The notes: generated by a model not told the origin, from the sequence alone. Counted from the first letter of the stretch, positions 34,700 to 46,623 are shown. The stretch: DNA of 64,000 bases from Ctenosaura bakeri (GCA_948474755.1 CAOLHI010000076.1:744001-808000); one strand, 5' to 3'. Made by a program: numbers and translations.

Positions 34700-34962
34700 T
34701 GCAATTTTTGATGACCTTTTATTGAAGCCTTTGGAGATTAATTTACTACAAATGCACATTAAATTATTGTAGCTTTTAAAGCTGTTGTAACTGTTGCCTT
34801 GTTAATTATGTTTTTGTCTTGTTCAAATTATATATGGTTTTAATATGGAAGTGTATTAGATTATTTATATTGTATACCACTCGACATCCCATGATAAAGG
34901 GTGGGATAAAAATATTTTAATAACTAAATAAATGACAGGTAGATAGGTAGACAGACAGACAG
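34700..34962 (+). mobile_element. L2-type LINE 3' end with simple-repeat tail
   Basis: Sense-strand 'tgtataccactcgacatccc' and 'gggtgggataaaaatat' are followed by TAAATAAATGA and a GATA/GACA tail (34938-34962), a normal L2 terminus. No coding remnant can be read. Confidence 0.7.
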
Positions 34963-35020
34963 CAATTAACCTCAACAGATCTCTTCAGGCATGTTGTACA
35001 TTAGGGAGTAAAGAAACAGA

Positions 35021-35476
35021 GGCCATTTTCACACGGGGTTTTTTAAACAGGGCAGAGCATCCTCCAGGGAGGACGTCTGCACCTGAGACCAGACTGGGTC
35101 GGACCTACTTAACATAGATCTGCAGTCCTGCCCTTTCCTGAACGACCCCAACTGGTCATCTGGTGTGCTTTTGAAAGACCACTAAAAACAGGTCTCTCAA
35201 AAGCACGGAGCGCGCCACTGTGAGCCTGCTCCCATATGCAGATTTGCAGGCTCACATTGGTGCAAGCCTGTGATCTGCTGGGGGCGGGCTTTAGGCTGGC
35301 AAGCTTCAGCGGATGGTCGAGACCCTCAACCAACCAGAAGCCGCCATTTTCGTCCCCGGAGCAGTGCGGAGTGGCAGCCATGGACTGCTACAGAGAAGCA
35401 TGGACCGGACCGGGGAGCCCAAAAGTCTGGTGAGCAGCGTCATGGGGCGATTCCCTCGCCCCATGCAGAAATGGCC
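35021..35476 (+). mobile_element. Family B GGCC-ended DNA element with AGA duplication
   Basis: 456 bp. Ends GGCCATTTTCACACGGGG and GCAGAAATGGCC are inverted repeats, flanked by AGA at 35018-35020 and 35477-35479. Internal palindromes lie at 35058-35075 (CATCCTCCAGGGAGGACG) and 35165-35206. CTGGTGAGCAG at 35427-35437 is the place where another copy has GGTAAGT. The 218-codon ORF that starts here (35270) runs out into flanking DNA and is not a gene. Confidence 0.9.
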
Positions 35477-36261
35477 AGATTTTCTCATCCTCAAAGGGAA
35501 AGTGTATCTCATCATATTGAGACACCCATTGAAAACTCCATTGCGTTTCACCTCTTGAAAAAAGAAATAATTTGCTGTGGAATTTTTCTCATTTTGGAAC
35601 TCCTCCCACCAAAAAAATTTAGCTTCCGCAAAAACATTAGGGTGATTTGCACAGAAACATTTTCATGCAGAGAACCTTCTCTTTTTGGAAGTGAAAAAAC
35701 ACCTGTTTTCATGCAAAAACTTTGGGTTTTATGCAAAATAATATTTCTTGTGCAGATGAAGTTTTTACAAAAAAAAAAAAAGTCCCCAAATGTGAAAAAA
35801 TCATTGAAGGATGTACGAAAACTTTTGCAATCTTACCTGGGGGAGGAAGAAAAACTCAGAATTATTTATTATTGCATGAACGAAGATTCACGGTTAATCT
35901 ATGGTTTATCCTTCCCCCCTTCATAGTAATGGGGGCGTCAGCCTGGGCTGGATCCCTTGGAATTTTCTGATTCTTGTAGACCTTCAGTTCTGGTAAAGTA
36001 GACCCTTTGTTCTATGTGGGGGCCCTACTTGCCTTTTCTCCTCATGAAACTTTTAAAATCCCAAACTGTAGGAGAGCTTGGAAAAAATTACTTTTTGGAT
36101 TTCTTCTCCAAAAAAAAAAAGGAACAGGTTTTCTTCCATACCAGATTTCAAGAAAAGTTCCAAAGACTATGAATATGTTCAATCATAGTACAACTTGGTA
36201 CCTTTATTTCAACTAATACATTAAACTTTCCATGAACAAAGGCATCTAAAGATTACATGAG
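35477..36261. other. No recognisable feature
   Basis: A-rich runs near 35770 and 36110. ORFs are chance or spill-over from the element at 35021. Confidence 0.4.
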
Positions 36262-36390
36262 TGGCATTGTGTCGGCCTTAGACTGCAGAGCCCTGGGTTC
36301 AGATTGTCACTCAACCATAAGCTTACTAGGTGGCCTTGGAATTATTACAGCCAAACCACTCCAAAGAGTTGTCATCAGGAGAAAATAGGC
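36262..36390 (+). mobile_element. MIR-like tRNA SINE fragment
   Basis: 'ggccttagactgcagagccc', B-box-like 'gggttcagattgtcactc' and 'ttactaggtggccttgg' follow the MIR/CORE-type order. Diverged, with no tail visible. Confidence 0.5.
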
Positions 36391-37431
36391 TTATATCTAC
36401 CATTTTGAGATTTTGGAAGAAAAGTGTAGTAAATATGTATTAAAGTAATCAAAAGAAGAAAACTGTTTCCATATCTCATTTTTTCAGATAAAAAAAAATG
36501 GTTCCACAGAAAGATTAACTTCTCCAGATTATCCCAAACCCATAGATGATGTTTATTCAACTCACATTTCCTCAGACAAAAATCAGTGTCAAAACCACAC
36601 AGTAATGCGCACACACAATAACATCAAAGGATATTCAAATGAAAACTAAATGCAGTCCACATGGGATAATATTTAACAGCCTTTCTCCAGTAAAAGCCTC
36701 AGAATTGCTTGTGTCGATATCTCTGAAAATGTTTTGAAATTGATTTTAAATAATCACAAATCTCCATTTAAAAATACACTGGCCTCTTTTTGTTCATTTT
36801 TTTAATAAAAAAAATTGAATATGAATCTTGAATTCAACACACTTTTTGTTCCCTCTCACCCCACTGAACACTTTTCACCAGTCCCATGGACATCTAAAAT
36901 GAGGACATTAAACAGAAGCTGATTTATGTGCTATATGCTAGAAAATGTGTCTAGAACTTTTTCATCTTACCAGAAGCAGGTCTTTAATACAGCTAATGAG
37001 TCTTAAGTGTTCATGCCAGATCATGCCACCCCAAAATACTTTAGTTTACAAAAGAGATTGATCATAGCAATATATTGTTGCTTTAAAAAAACACGTTTCT
37101 ACCACTCCTGTGAGGACTGCAGCCAAGCTCAAAGGGCACAAGGAAGCTTAAGAGCCATGAAACATGACATCATCATCCTTTTAAAGCAGGAAGCCCTAGT
37201 GCTTCAACCTTGCAGGCCATGGTTTCACTATACCACAACACATTGCACAAGTAATTCCTTTTCCTCTTTAGTTAGAATTGGAAGAAGCCAGTTTTGTTCC
37301 AAGGATTTACATTCGGTGCCTCACATGTTTAATGGAAAACTTTCAGGAAAAAGTGTTGGCACTGGGAAAACCAGAATGCCACAAGATGGATTCTTTTTAA
37401 TAGGAAATAATAGAGAATAAGAGAAAAGGAA
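36391..37431. other. No recognisable feature
   Basis: The 137-codon ORF at 37007-37420 has no recognisable domain and normal AT-rich composition. Considered chance. Confidence 0.4.
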
Positions 37432-37758
37432 ATGAAGAGATGTCATGTCAAGGAGGGAGTGGACTTGTTTTCTGCTGCTCCAGAGACTAGGACAAGGAGC
37501 AATGGAGTCAAACTGCAGGAAAAGAGATTCCACTTAAACCCCAGGAAGAACTTCCTGACAGTCAGGGCTGTCCAGCAGTGGAATATGCTGCCTCGGAGTG
37601 TGGTGGAGTCTCCTTCTTTGGAGGTTTTTAAGCAGAGGCTGGATGGCCATCTGTTGGGAGAGCTTTGATGTGGGTTATGTGGGTTCCTGCATGGCAGGGG
37701 GTTGGACTGGAAGGCTCCTGGGGTCTCTTCCAACTCTATGATTCTATGATTCTATGAT
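37432..37758 (+). mobile_element. CR1 LINE 3' end, open C-terminal segment
   Basis: A short, relatively young-looking CR1 end. The sense strand is open for 78 codons (37432-37668) that align with the CR1 copy at 20.2 kb (shared: APETRTRSNG, LQEKRF, VESPSLEVFKQRLDGHLLGE). A short 3' UTR with 'ggggttggactgg' follows, then three ATTCTATG octamers at the end (37739-37758), the CR1 hallmark. It is truncated at 5' like most CR1 copies. Confidence 0.92.
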
Positions 37759-39067
37759 AAGTGATTGTTCCTGTCCAGGTCTGCAGATATACACAATTCC
37801 CCATCCATAGCTTTCTTAAAAACATATATGACCAACTACCATATTTTAATGTGTGCATGCTCCAATATTATTCCTTTCCTTTTCAGGAGGAAAGTATTGC
37901 ATTTCTTGTTTCTTTAACCACAGACATTTCATTTGTAAAGTAGCTGTCCACCAATTATTTATTGTTCTAAATATTTTATTAAAAATACTCTGAGTAAATT
38001 GATCAGAGAAAAATTAATCTTCTATACCATGTGCTTCACTTCTCTCCCTCTCCCTCTCTCTTTCTCTTTGCATGTGAACATTTTATCCTGTCATATAAAA
38101 ATGCTAGCACATTTACAAGATTATAAGTGGGAGAAACAGCCCTGGTGAAAGCTGCGGTTTGTAATTGCAAAGTTAATTATCTTCCCTAAACCATCAGTTG
38201 TCACTTAGATAGACCAGATTCTAGCTGGCTCTCCAGGGACTGACTTTATTTCATTCGTAATGGCTTGGGACCCACCATTTTGCTGTCTCTGAACATTTGG
38301 TCACTGAATGCACCATTTATGGAGTATTGTTTAATTAAGGACAAATTAAGAGAACTGTGCATAGAATTTAATTTCATATACTGTGTAAATTCTTTTAAAG
38401 AGGGTGCTAACTACAGGCATTATAACTTTTCATTAGCTATTGCTTCTACAATGTGTTGAGAGTGTATTGTTTGCAACAGTTACACTTTGTTTACTCTTTG
38501 GGGATTCTTCAGGCACTGAAAAATCTGTGCCTCATGATTTACTAACCCGTTAGCCGCCACACAGTTCAATATCAAGCCACATTTTGGATGGGGAAAAACC
38601 CAGCAGGCTACACAGCATATGTCTAGGATATAGCACAAAATGCATCACATTGCAGAGTACAGATACATTTATCCATGTGTCCTGGGAGAAAGAGAAAAAG
38701 CCGTATATAACCAGAATAAAGCCTAATAAATAATTCAGAACTACTGGATAAATGAGTGTGCAACCTAAATACAGTTATATTGATATTAATTATAGTATCA
38801 TTCCAAATCAGACTTGGCCCTTATGTGTCCAGAAATTAGAATTTCAGTGCATAGAATATGCAAGCAAGTTTGCCTCCTCTACAGATCTGCTCTGGGTGGG
38901 AGACTTTTCCATATTCTTCACAATCTCCTTTGTGCAACAGATAACTTTTTGGACAGATTAAAGACAGAAAACAAAGAAAATGAGAAGCAGGCACAGGCCT
39001 TTTACTCCATGTTGCCAAGTTATGACTTAAAGGTACACAAGCAACTTTCTTGCTGCAGAAAACCAGA
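37759..39067. other. No recognisable feature; CT-rich tract
   Basis: A pyrimidine tract at 38038-38068. Otherwise AT-rich with no assigned feature. Confidence 0.45.
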
Positions 39068-39295
39068 GGCCCATTCACACAGAGAATTATAGCCCTGTTA
39101 TTCCACTTTAAATGCCATGGCCTTATCCTTATCCTTATCCCTGGAGTCTGCAGTTTGGTGATGTACTGATGGAGAACTCTGCTGAGAATTCCAAATTCTT
39201 CTCCCTAAATTGCGAATTCCGGGATTCCATAGGATGGCACCATGAAAGTTAGAGTAGAATTATAGTACTGTAATTCTGTAATGTGGACAGACCCC
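39068..39295. mobile_element. Family C-like GGCC-ended element
   Basis: It starts GGCCCATTCACAC after AGA (39065-39067). The right end 'atgtggacagacc' is a diverged inverse and AGA recurs at 39296-39298. The interior shares 'ttattccacttta', 'ggattccatagga' and 'gtagaattatagtactgtaa' with family C. It contains three CCTTAT units at 39120-39138. Confidence 0.65.
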
Positions 39296-39298
39296 AGA

Positions 39299-39734
39299 AA
39301 ATCCTGGCTGAGAAGTGTAGCTACATCACCCTAGCTATTTCTCATTGTGCTATCCCCACAACAAATTCCATCTTCTAAGGAACCTCTCCAACGTGGCCAT
39401 TTCTTTGTCACTGTAAGAAGGGACAGCAGAGATGTATTGTGCAGTCTGCCTATAGTGGAACATGCTACAATGGGCATCGGTAGGGACTTCCCAGACATTG
39501 TCCTTGCAGTGCATCCAGCCACAGGGAAATAGCTGGATGCAACTGCACTGATCATTCTGCTTTCCAACAATACAGAAATGGTTGTATTGTGGGACTGCAT
39601 CACTTAAAAGGTGGGTTGGAAAGGATATTTGGGTCATTATGGGGGGGGGTAGAATATTGACTTCTGCAGTGACCAAAAAAGTGGGTTACAATAACATACA
39701 TTGGACTTATGCTATCATGCTTTACCATAGGATT
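39299..39734. other. No recognisable feature
   Basis: A G-run at 39640-39649. Short ORFs on both strands without domains. Confidence 0.4.
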
Positions 39735-40325
39735 TGTTGTGGTTGTTAGCTGCCATAAAATCAACTTCAACTTATGCCAACCCTACGAATAAAAGACTGC
39801 ATGTCACCCTATCACCAATAACTTGATCAAGCCTTGCAGATTCAGGGATGTGTCTTCTTTGATTGAGTCTATTCATTTGTAATGCTGTCTTCCTCATTCC
39901 TTCTACCAAGTCAAGCATTATTGTCTTTTCTAGTGAGCCATGTCTTCTCATAATATGGCAAAAGTACAACAGCCTCAATTTACCATAGTCATCTTGGCTT
40001 CTAAGGAGAGTTCAGGCTTGATTTACTCCAGAACCCATTCATTTGTCTTCTTAGCAGTCCATGGTATCTGTAGAACTCTTCTCCAGCACCACATTTTGAA
40101 TGAATTGATTTTCTTCCTATCAGTTTTCTTCACCATCCAGCTTTCACAACCATACATAGAATTTCGAACTACATGGCATGAACAATCCTAACTTTAGTAG
40201 TCAATGATATATCTTTACACTTCAGGATCTTGTCTAGTTCCTTCATAAGCATCTTTTCAAGTCCTTCTGATTTCTTGACTGCAGTCTTCATCCTGATTAA
40301 TGACTGAGCCTAGAGATAGTGACTG
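39735..40325 (-). mobile_element. Bov-B/RTE LINE, 3' coding end and tail
   Basis: The minus strand encodes the degraded C-terminal part of the RTE reverse transcriptase. Recognisable stretches are the YGCESWTVKK-type block (about 40120-40160) followed by the WCWRRVLQ block, and the distal HIMRRHGSLEKTIMLDLVEGMR (39850-39970; the last 22 residues are split here for reference only by landmarks HIMRRHGSLEKT and LVEGMRK). The tail 'aagttgattttatggcagc' at 39745-39775 is the segment copied by the Sauria-type SINE tails. 5' truncated, with stops. Confidence 0.85.
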
Positions 40326-40595
40326 GCCCAAGTCTCCTAATGTGAAATATCTGAACCCAAGTCTCCCTGATCTAGGTTTATCACTCTGTCTGCTAAATTA
40401 TTATCCTTTCTCTTTCTTAGAGAACGGAGGTGGGCAACATGTGTCCCAGTGGGTACATGTGGCCCTTGGCCTAATTTCAAAAGTTATCTGTAAGCAACCT
40501 GTTCATTCTCTGACAAGAATGATTTGCCCATACCAAATTAGCCTGCTGGGCAGAGAGGAAAAATGAAGTGTCAGAAAGAGAGGAAGGAGAGAAAG
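40326..40595. other. No recognisable feature
   Basis: Short interval with no defendable landmark. Confidence 0.4.
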
Positions 40596-40838
40596 AGAAG
40601 TGTTTGTGTGTATGTGTCCATGTGCACATGCCTTCAAGTCACCTAATGATTTACGGCAACTCCATGAATTTTTGTAGGGTTTTCATAAGCAAGGAATACT
40701 CAGAGATGTCTGACCCCGTTCTTTCTCTGAAATACAGCCTACAGCACCTGGTCTTCATTGGTGGTCTCCAATCCAAGTACTAACCAGGGCTGATCCTGCT
40801 GAGCTTCCAAGATCAGATGGGATCTGGTGCCTTTCAGG
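40596..40838 (-). mobile_element. 5S rRNA-derived SINE (5S-Sauria type)
   Basis: On the minus strand the head (about 40750-40838) reads as a diverged 5S rRNA: 'gatcttggaagctc', 'ctggttagtacttgg' and 'aggtgctgtagg'. The tail at 40620-40645 carries 'tgacttgaaggcatg' and leads into a (CA)-type repeat near 40600. Second 5S-headed SINE of the window, opposite in orientation to the one at 15.9 kb. Confidence 0.85.
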
Positions 40839-43309
40839 TGTTGACACTCTAGAAAGAGAAATAGGTGGCAGAAAAAATGGGAGATTTCTGTTCTCTGTCT
40901 ATGGTACTATCTCTCTTCCTGACCTCAAAAAGCATCCATGGAATGGTTCAACAATTATTCATCTATGCATTCAGCTCCAATGTTGTACATAGGCTTACTA
41001 GGCACTGGGGTTTGGCACCAACTATTGAGGACTGAGCTGTTTGTCAGTTATTAAAGTTAATGGCTCAGAAATTATAGCACTGGCATCTACACAGAAACTT
41101 GCCATGTCTAATTGGGCAGTGGAGCTGCTTTCGAATTCCAAATGGTAGCTATAAATGCATAGGCATTAGCCACCGCAAAAACTGCTTCTTCCATGCTGAG
41201 GTCTACTTTGCAAAGACTCCTTACCTTCAGTTAAGTTTATACCTCTGGTCCTTCTGTTTAAGCTTCTACTCTGCAAATAACATGGAAAATGGGCCAGAAA
41301 GCAAGTAAATTTGGGAAATAACATTTTTTTTCTGTTTTATTCTCTCTCTTGCAAGCTCAATGGCTGGTGATGCTCCATTTCCCCAATAACCACACACAGA
41401 CAACTCATATTTGGAATTAAAAACAGCCACAACTTTATTGGTTACAGCTGCAGTAGGCTTGGCAGGACTATGGTTCTTGATCCAGACATAGACCAACCCA
41501 CCTGCTGGTCAGTGAACCGCCATTCACTCAGCTGGGTTGCTGGGCAAAGCCTGGGATGACAGATATGGGATTCCACCTGCCAGACACCACTGTGTGATTC
41601 TCCTGCCACCTGGGAGTGAAACAAAGCCACACAGCCCAAGCTGGGTGTGAACCTTGCTAGCCCCACTCCCAATGTCCCATAAGAGAAACGCTTTCCCATT
41701 CCTGATGGGTGTGCGAGCCGCATTTCCTCTCCAGCTGGATATGGATCCCATGCCAAGCCACCACAAAGTTTTGAGAAATTACAAGAAAACCAATGCTCAA
41801 ATATTATGGGGCAATGAACAAAACAGCAAGAGAAAGGGTGGGATGAAGCTCTGAGAATGACTGATGTAGAAAATGCTGAACTCTGACTTTATAGAGCCCA
41901 TACCCTGACAGAGGAAAGCCTACAGTTGGAACCTCTGGTCCTGCTCACCAACAGTCATGTTGCTTATAATTGGTTGGCTTTTCCCCCCACTCTTTTCCAA
42001 AGCCCATGTAAATGCACAGGCTGCTAGGAAGGAGAAGCTGACCATAGAAAATGGTGCCCACCTCACTCATAACCCTTGCCATAACCCACAATCAGAAACC
42101 CTTCTCCCAGTAAGTCATGAAATGCACTTTCCATCTCACTGGCATCACACTATTAATATTATTTGAACTATGTTCAGTAGCCTGTACTCACTGCAACCAG
42201 AGAAAGAGCTTGACCTCTTTGTGCAAAGATGAACTTACTGAATATTTGTCCTTTGCATATGGTATCTTCTATCTGAAATGACATCCCCTGCATTATTATA
42301 AGCCATGTTCCTTTTAAAACACCAGTCTCTTACTGTGCCTTTTAGGAGTGGCTGAATTTAAATTTGTGGCAACAGTGTTGCCTATGACAACAGAAAAATA
42401 CCTGAATTAGTTAAGAAATACACTATCATGACAAAATAAGAGGAAAACTAGTGTTGTCTTCCTGGATGTTGTGCTGACTGACAAAGGTCTTTTTTCAGCA
42501 TTTAGAGGGCGTTGAGATCATGGAGGTGGGTCTGTAAAGTGACCTGGTGGAGTGTTATGTATTGGGGACAAGAGATTTTTTTTTTGTTTCCTCTTTAAAT
42601 GCTAAAATATTGTCCAGGTGTCCTTTGAGGAAATGGATTGGTATGGAAATACAAATTTGTATATAACCTATGCAGGAAAACACATGATTTATAAAGGAAG
42701 AAAATAGCACGTTCTTCTTAATAAGAAAGAATTTAAATGTTCATACCAAAGCAATTATAAACCAAAGTTGAAGCTCAGAATAAAAATCTCACCTAAACAG
42801 TTACAGTAGCATCAGAAGCAGTGCTATTGAAATTGCACAAATTCAAAACCTGTCAAAAAAGATTTAGGAATATAGTCCAGAACCTTAGTATCCCCCATTG
42901 GATAACTGTCTATAATGCCAATATAAATGCCTCTAAGTGTTCACATTAGAACGTCTATATGCTAAGGGCAGCATATCACTACAGAGTTGTCATTTTTAAT
43001 TTCAGTTTTATTTATTCCCATGTAAGTCTTCTCAAGCTTGCATTTCATAGCACAATGTAATTACTTATGAAGAAATAATGGAGTTGGAAAGACATTATTT
43101 AAAAAGAGAGAGAGAGAGTGAGAGAACAAACTATAAGATGAGTAGGCAAAGCTGTCAATTGGCCGAATGGTTCCTGGTAAGTTTTGCTTGTCTTCATTGT
43201 CTGCTTACAATAGTGAATTTTGCATACAGAAGTGTTTCTCCTTACAGTGCATGTGACTGTTGTTGGAATGTGATATGATGTATACATTTATTTAAACCAA
43301 TTCTATTCT
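40839..43309. other. No assigned feature; GC-richer block at 41430-41760
   Basis: Mostly AT-rich. The block at 41430-41760 is GC-richer and holds overlapping antisense ORFs of 80-104 codons with no recognised domain. It resembles 5500-5830 loosely and could be an old LTR or retrotransposon fragment. GA repeats at 43107-43122. Confidence 0.35.
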
Positions 43310-43675
43310 ATCCTAACTGTCCTGATTTGACAGAGACAGTCCCAATTAATCCTTTGTCATCCCATTTTTTCAGCTGCTTGAAAAATGTCCCAGTTTCTCT
43401 CTCCTCCTTCCACTTTCCTCCTTTGTCCTTGACCTGCTTCAGTAGCAGTAAATTGAGTTCAAAGTAGTTCGCACTCAATTAACTCGAGGGAGAGGAGAGG
43501 AGGGAGCAGAATCATGCCCTTCCCAGTAGACTCAGGCAAAAGTAAATTTCTGCAGCTCCTCCTAGCTTGCCTGTTCTACCTTATTAATACCTTTTGCCAT
43601 CTTGATCGCACACTGATTTTGCTTGGCCACACATGTCTCTGTTGTCATCTGTGAAATGTGGGAATGCATGCAATT
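43310..43675 (+). repeat. U1 dispersed repeat, copy 5 (uninterrupted reference)
   Basis: The cleanest copy: 'gtcctgatttgacagagac' start, 'cccagtttctctctcctcc', 'gagttcaaagtagttcgcac', 'cccttcccagtagactcagg', 'cttttgccatcttgatcgc', 'gcttggccacacatgtctc' and 'gtcatctgtgaaatgtggg' end. No ORF, no clear TIR, no A tail. Used to define the family here. Confidence 0.75.
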
Positions 43676-43696
43676 CGCTATTTGTGTGCATCTCCC

Positions 43697-43849
43697 CAGG
43701 GCTGCCTTGTCCACTAGGCACTTTAGACACAACGCCTAGGGCCTACAAATTTTATGGCTTATGAAAACATCTCTAGTGATACATCTAGCCAAGGTGGAGA
43801 GTCGATTACAAAAGTGCCTGGGGCCTACAAAAACCTTAATGAAGTCCTA
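43697..43849. mobile_element. Short insertion with 8-bp duplication, hAT-like left end
   Basis: It begins CAGGGCTGCC (hAT-like). CATCTCCC is repeated exactly at 43689-43696 and 43850-43857. The right end (aatgaagtccta) is a poor inverse of the left, so either the terminus has decayed or the duplication is coincidental. 153 bp, no ORF. Confidence 0.55.
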
Positions 43850-43858
43850 CATCTCCCC

Positions 43859-45425
43859 CACTCTACTCCTTTGAATCATCTGTTCCCCTCACTTAAGCAA
43901 ACAAACTTGCTGTAATTTGCAAATAATGTACTTCTTTGTGTATATGAAGGAATATGTGGGTCAAATAAAACCAAGTGTACCCTTGTTTTATTAAATTCCT
44001 CTAAATTCTTATTACTAAGAAACAGAGTTATTTTGTACATTATCATCATATCCCACAGAGCTTTTTCCCTAATGCTAAAAATTTACTGAAGTAAAACAAC
44101 ATTGCATCACTTCCAGAATAGGCTCACATCCACAGTAGGATGGACCAACTGAGAAGGTAGGTGTGGAAGTTGGACAGAAGCCACTGAAATGTTCTCTCTC
44201 CAAGTACGACTCTCTACATTCATATCTTATGCATGAAACACATTATGAAATGTATCTGTCCCCATGTGGATGCACACTCACAACACCATGCATTATATTA
44301 TATTTCAGTATTACACCACCAATTACAAGCAAGTGGAGTATAAAAAGATGCTTGCTACATTTAGAAATGATCCAAAACCAGACTGAAGAAGGTGGGGGCA
44401 ACATATAGTGATTAAAGAGAATAGGCAAAGCTATGAATGTCAGTTTTACTCTTTTTTATTTTCATTTTTTCTACTTGAAATTTATATGAGCATATACGCA
44501 TCAGTTGTCACTAAAACTGCACAGAAAAGTATATGCATTTTCATATGTATTTTTGCTAATATAGTTGTTATATGCAACTTCCTCTAAACGATACTTTTTT
44601 TCTATCATTTTTCTCTTATGTAATACATTTTTTTCTGTATTTTTCTCAGGAGGTAAGAGACATATACAATTCGTTCTCTACATTCATAGGATTAGGGAAG
44701 CAGGAACCCTATGAACTGGAAAAATTGCAAATATCAAAATGTGTCTATGTGTCTGTGGGAAGAAGATCAAGGTATGGTGAAGAGAACAGGCATCCAAGGT
44801 CCAAACCAGGTCAGAGAAAGGAGAAGGAAAGGAAGTGGGTCAGCAAGGTAAGTTTGGTTAAAATATGATGCAGGTAAAATGTCCCTTATTTCACTAAACA
44901 CTCTAGTCCACTAAACATTTGAAAACCGGAAACCTCCAGAAGAAGAGATATTCAGCTTTATTACAGGGGTTGAAAATAGGAACATAAAGACCAAGTATTA
45001 AGGAGAAGAACTTCATGCAAGACATATTAGTCTGTGGACTGCCTTTAGAAGAGCTATGGATATTTCATTGATTAGAAAATTTAGAACAAGTCTGAACAAA
45101 GCAATTAGAAAATATCCTTCTGCTTGCTAGTCTACTTATTCTAATAGGCCATATTCATCATTAAACTCTGTATCATTATTCCTTTTTGGTTCTATACATT
45201 ATTTACAAAGGACAGTCTGGCTTTGACAGTGGGAGCCAAACACAGAGGCTCAGAGGAAATTAATGAAAACATCAAGATCCAGATTTGAAGTCATGTGCTA
45301 TGTGGAGACATTTTAGAAAAGCATTGGGACTCTTTAGCTACTCTAAAGGGCAGCCTTGTGAACATTAGCTAGGCTCAGCCAATGACAGAACAGTGTTTCA
45401 TTTATTAAAGGAGGCCAGTTATTTA
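43859..45425. other. No recognisable feature
   Basis: AT-rich. The 98-codon ORF at 44572-44868 lacks domains. Confidence 0.4.
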
Positions 45426-45540
45426 ACAGATAAGGCCCAATTAGATGATAAGTGAATATATGCGTGCCATTTTTATTAAGTAAACAGCAGTGCAGAAGGT
45501 TCCAATCAAGACTGAGACTATAGTATATGAGGAGGGTTGT
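45426..45540. repeat. 115-bp inverted repeat, left arm
   Basis: The reverse complement of this arm matches 46509-46623 over all 115 positions with two mismatches and no gaps (about 98% identity by eye). The outer edge is ACAGATAAGGCCCAATTA and the inner edge GGAGGGTTGT. On the minus strand it contains an AATAAAAA motif. It matches no other sequence in the window that I noticed. Confidence 0.95.
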
Positions 45541-46508
45541 TTAACTCTTTCCTCCCATGTCACAGTCTGAATGAAATTAACTCTTCTCTCATCAAGCACC
45601 ACATCCTGGTTCTGATTCCACACACATATTGAAACTGACAAGGTTTCTTAGGACAAACTGAAAATGCAAAAAGCATTAATACATTGCTTTTATTGCTTAA
45701 TTTGACTTTCACTTTTCCAGCTCAGTTCAAAGTACTGGTTATAATATTTAGAGACCTCAGTGTATTCACAAGCTGCAGAATGGGGTGGCTCATCCTGGGA
45801 ATATAGGATAAAAGACACACACACATACCTATCAGATTGGGCCAGTGGCCACCAGCATTTCAATGGCCTTGAATGACTGAATCTCAAGATGAAGATCCTA
45901 TAGATCTTGTCATATGTTTAGATGAGTCAATAAAACCCTGTTTGGGATGCTTGCTGTGTCTCAAGGGCAGACCAGATCTCCTGCTCCCCAAGGTGGAAAT
46001 CAATGCACTGCCTTTCCCCACCTGCAGTGCCTGCTGTTCCCTGCCCAGAAGATCTGAAGGATGAAGTAGTGGCAGCACACCTAAAAAAAAGGAGAATGTA
46101 GTTGCAGCACAGTTCACTCTTTCCAACAGATTACCAATCCTGGTCCAGAGGAGAAATATTTCACTTCTTGTTTTGGTGTCAAATGTGGTCCTATGGTCTC
46201 TGTCTCTATGTGCTCATGTTTCTTCTGATCATATATGTTCATCCTCTCCTTTTAACTGGAATAGAAAACACCAGACATCTTATTTCCTGTTCATGCAGAT
46301 TCTGAGGAGCCTGTGAGATTTCTGAAGAGAGATAAGGATCTTCATTTGGGTTCTGCCAAGAAAGGAGTGTCAAATCATAAGCAATCTCAGGTATATAAAG
46401 TCACTTCCTCTGTCACCTCCCTGTCATCATGTTCTTGACCATTTGTTGTCCATTCACCCATCTCTTCAACATCTGCCCTTCTGTGAATGAGTTCAGAGCT
46501 GGCTCCTC
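45541..46508. other. 968-bp segment between the inverted arms
   Basis: No long ORF, SINE or LINE landmark, and no transposase motif. A (CA)n run of about five units lies at 45815-45827. If the arms are terminal inverted repeats, this is the body of a 1,198-bp non-autonomous element; otherwise it is spacer. Confidence 0.45.
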
Positions 46509-46623
46509 ACAACCCTCCTCATATACTATAGTCTCAGTCTTGATTGGGACCTTCTGCACTGCTGTTTACTTAATAAAAATGGCATGCATATATTCACTTA
46601 TCATCTAATTGGGCCTTATCTGT
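46509..46623. repeat. 115-bp inverted repeat, right arm
   Basis: Inverse of 45426-45540, differing at two positions (G/A within the 'ttggrac' word and T/C within 'ggcayg'). Sequences immediately outside (left ending TTATTTA, right beginning CAAGTTC) show no duplication. Confidence 0.95.

Noticed and set aside
35270..35926. 218-codon ORF, the longest in the window
   Set aside because: It begins inside the family B element and runs through flanking A-rich DNA, with no domain and composition that changes abruptly at the element edge.
44572..44868. 98-codon ORF with a basic C-terminus
   Set aside because: No domain and no exon-like context that I can support; a polypyrimidine tract and AG just upstream (44620-44650) and a GTAAGT at 44848 are suggestive of an exon at about 44651-44847, but nothing in the peptide is recognisable, so it is left uncalled.
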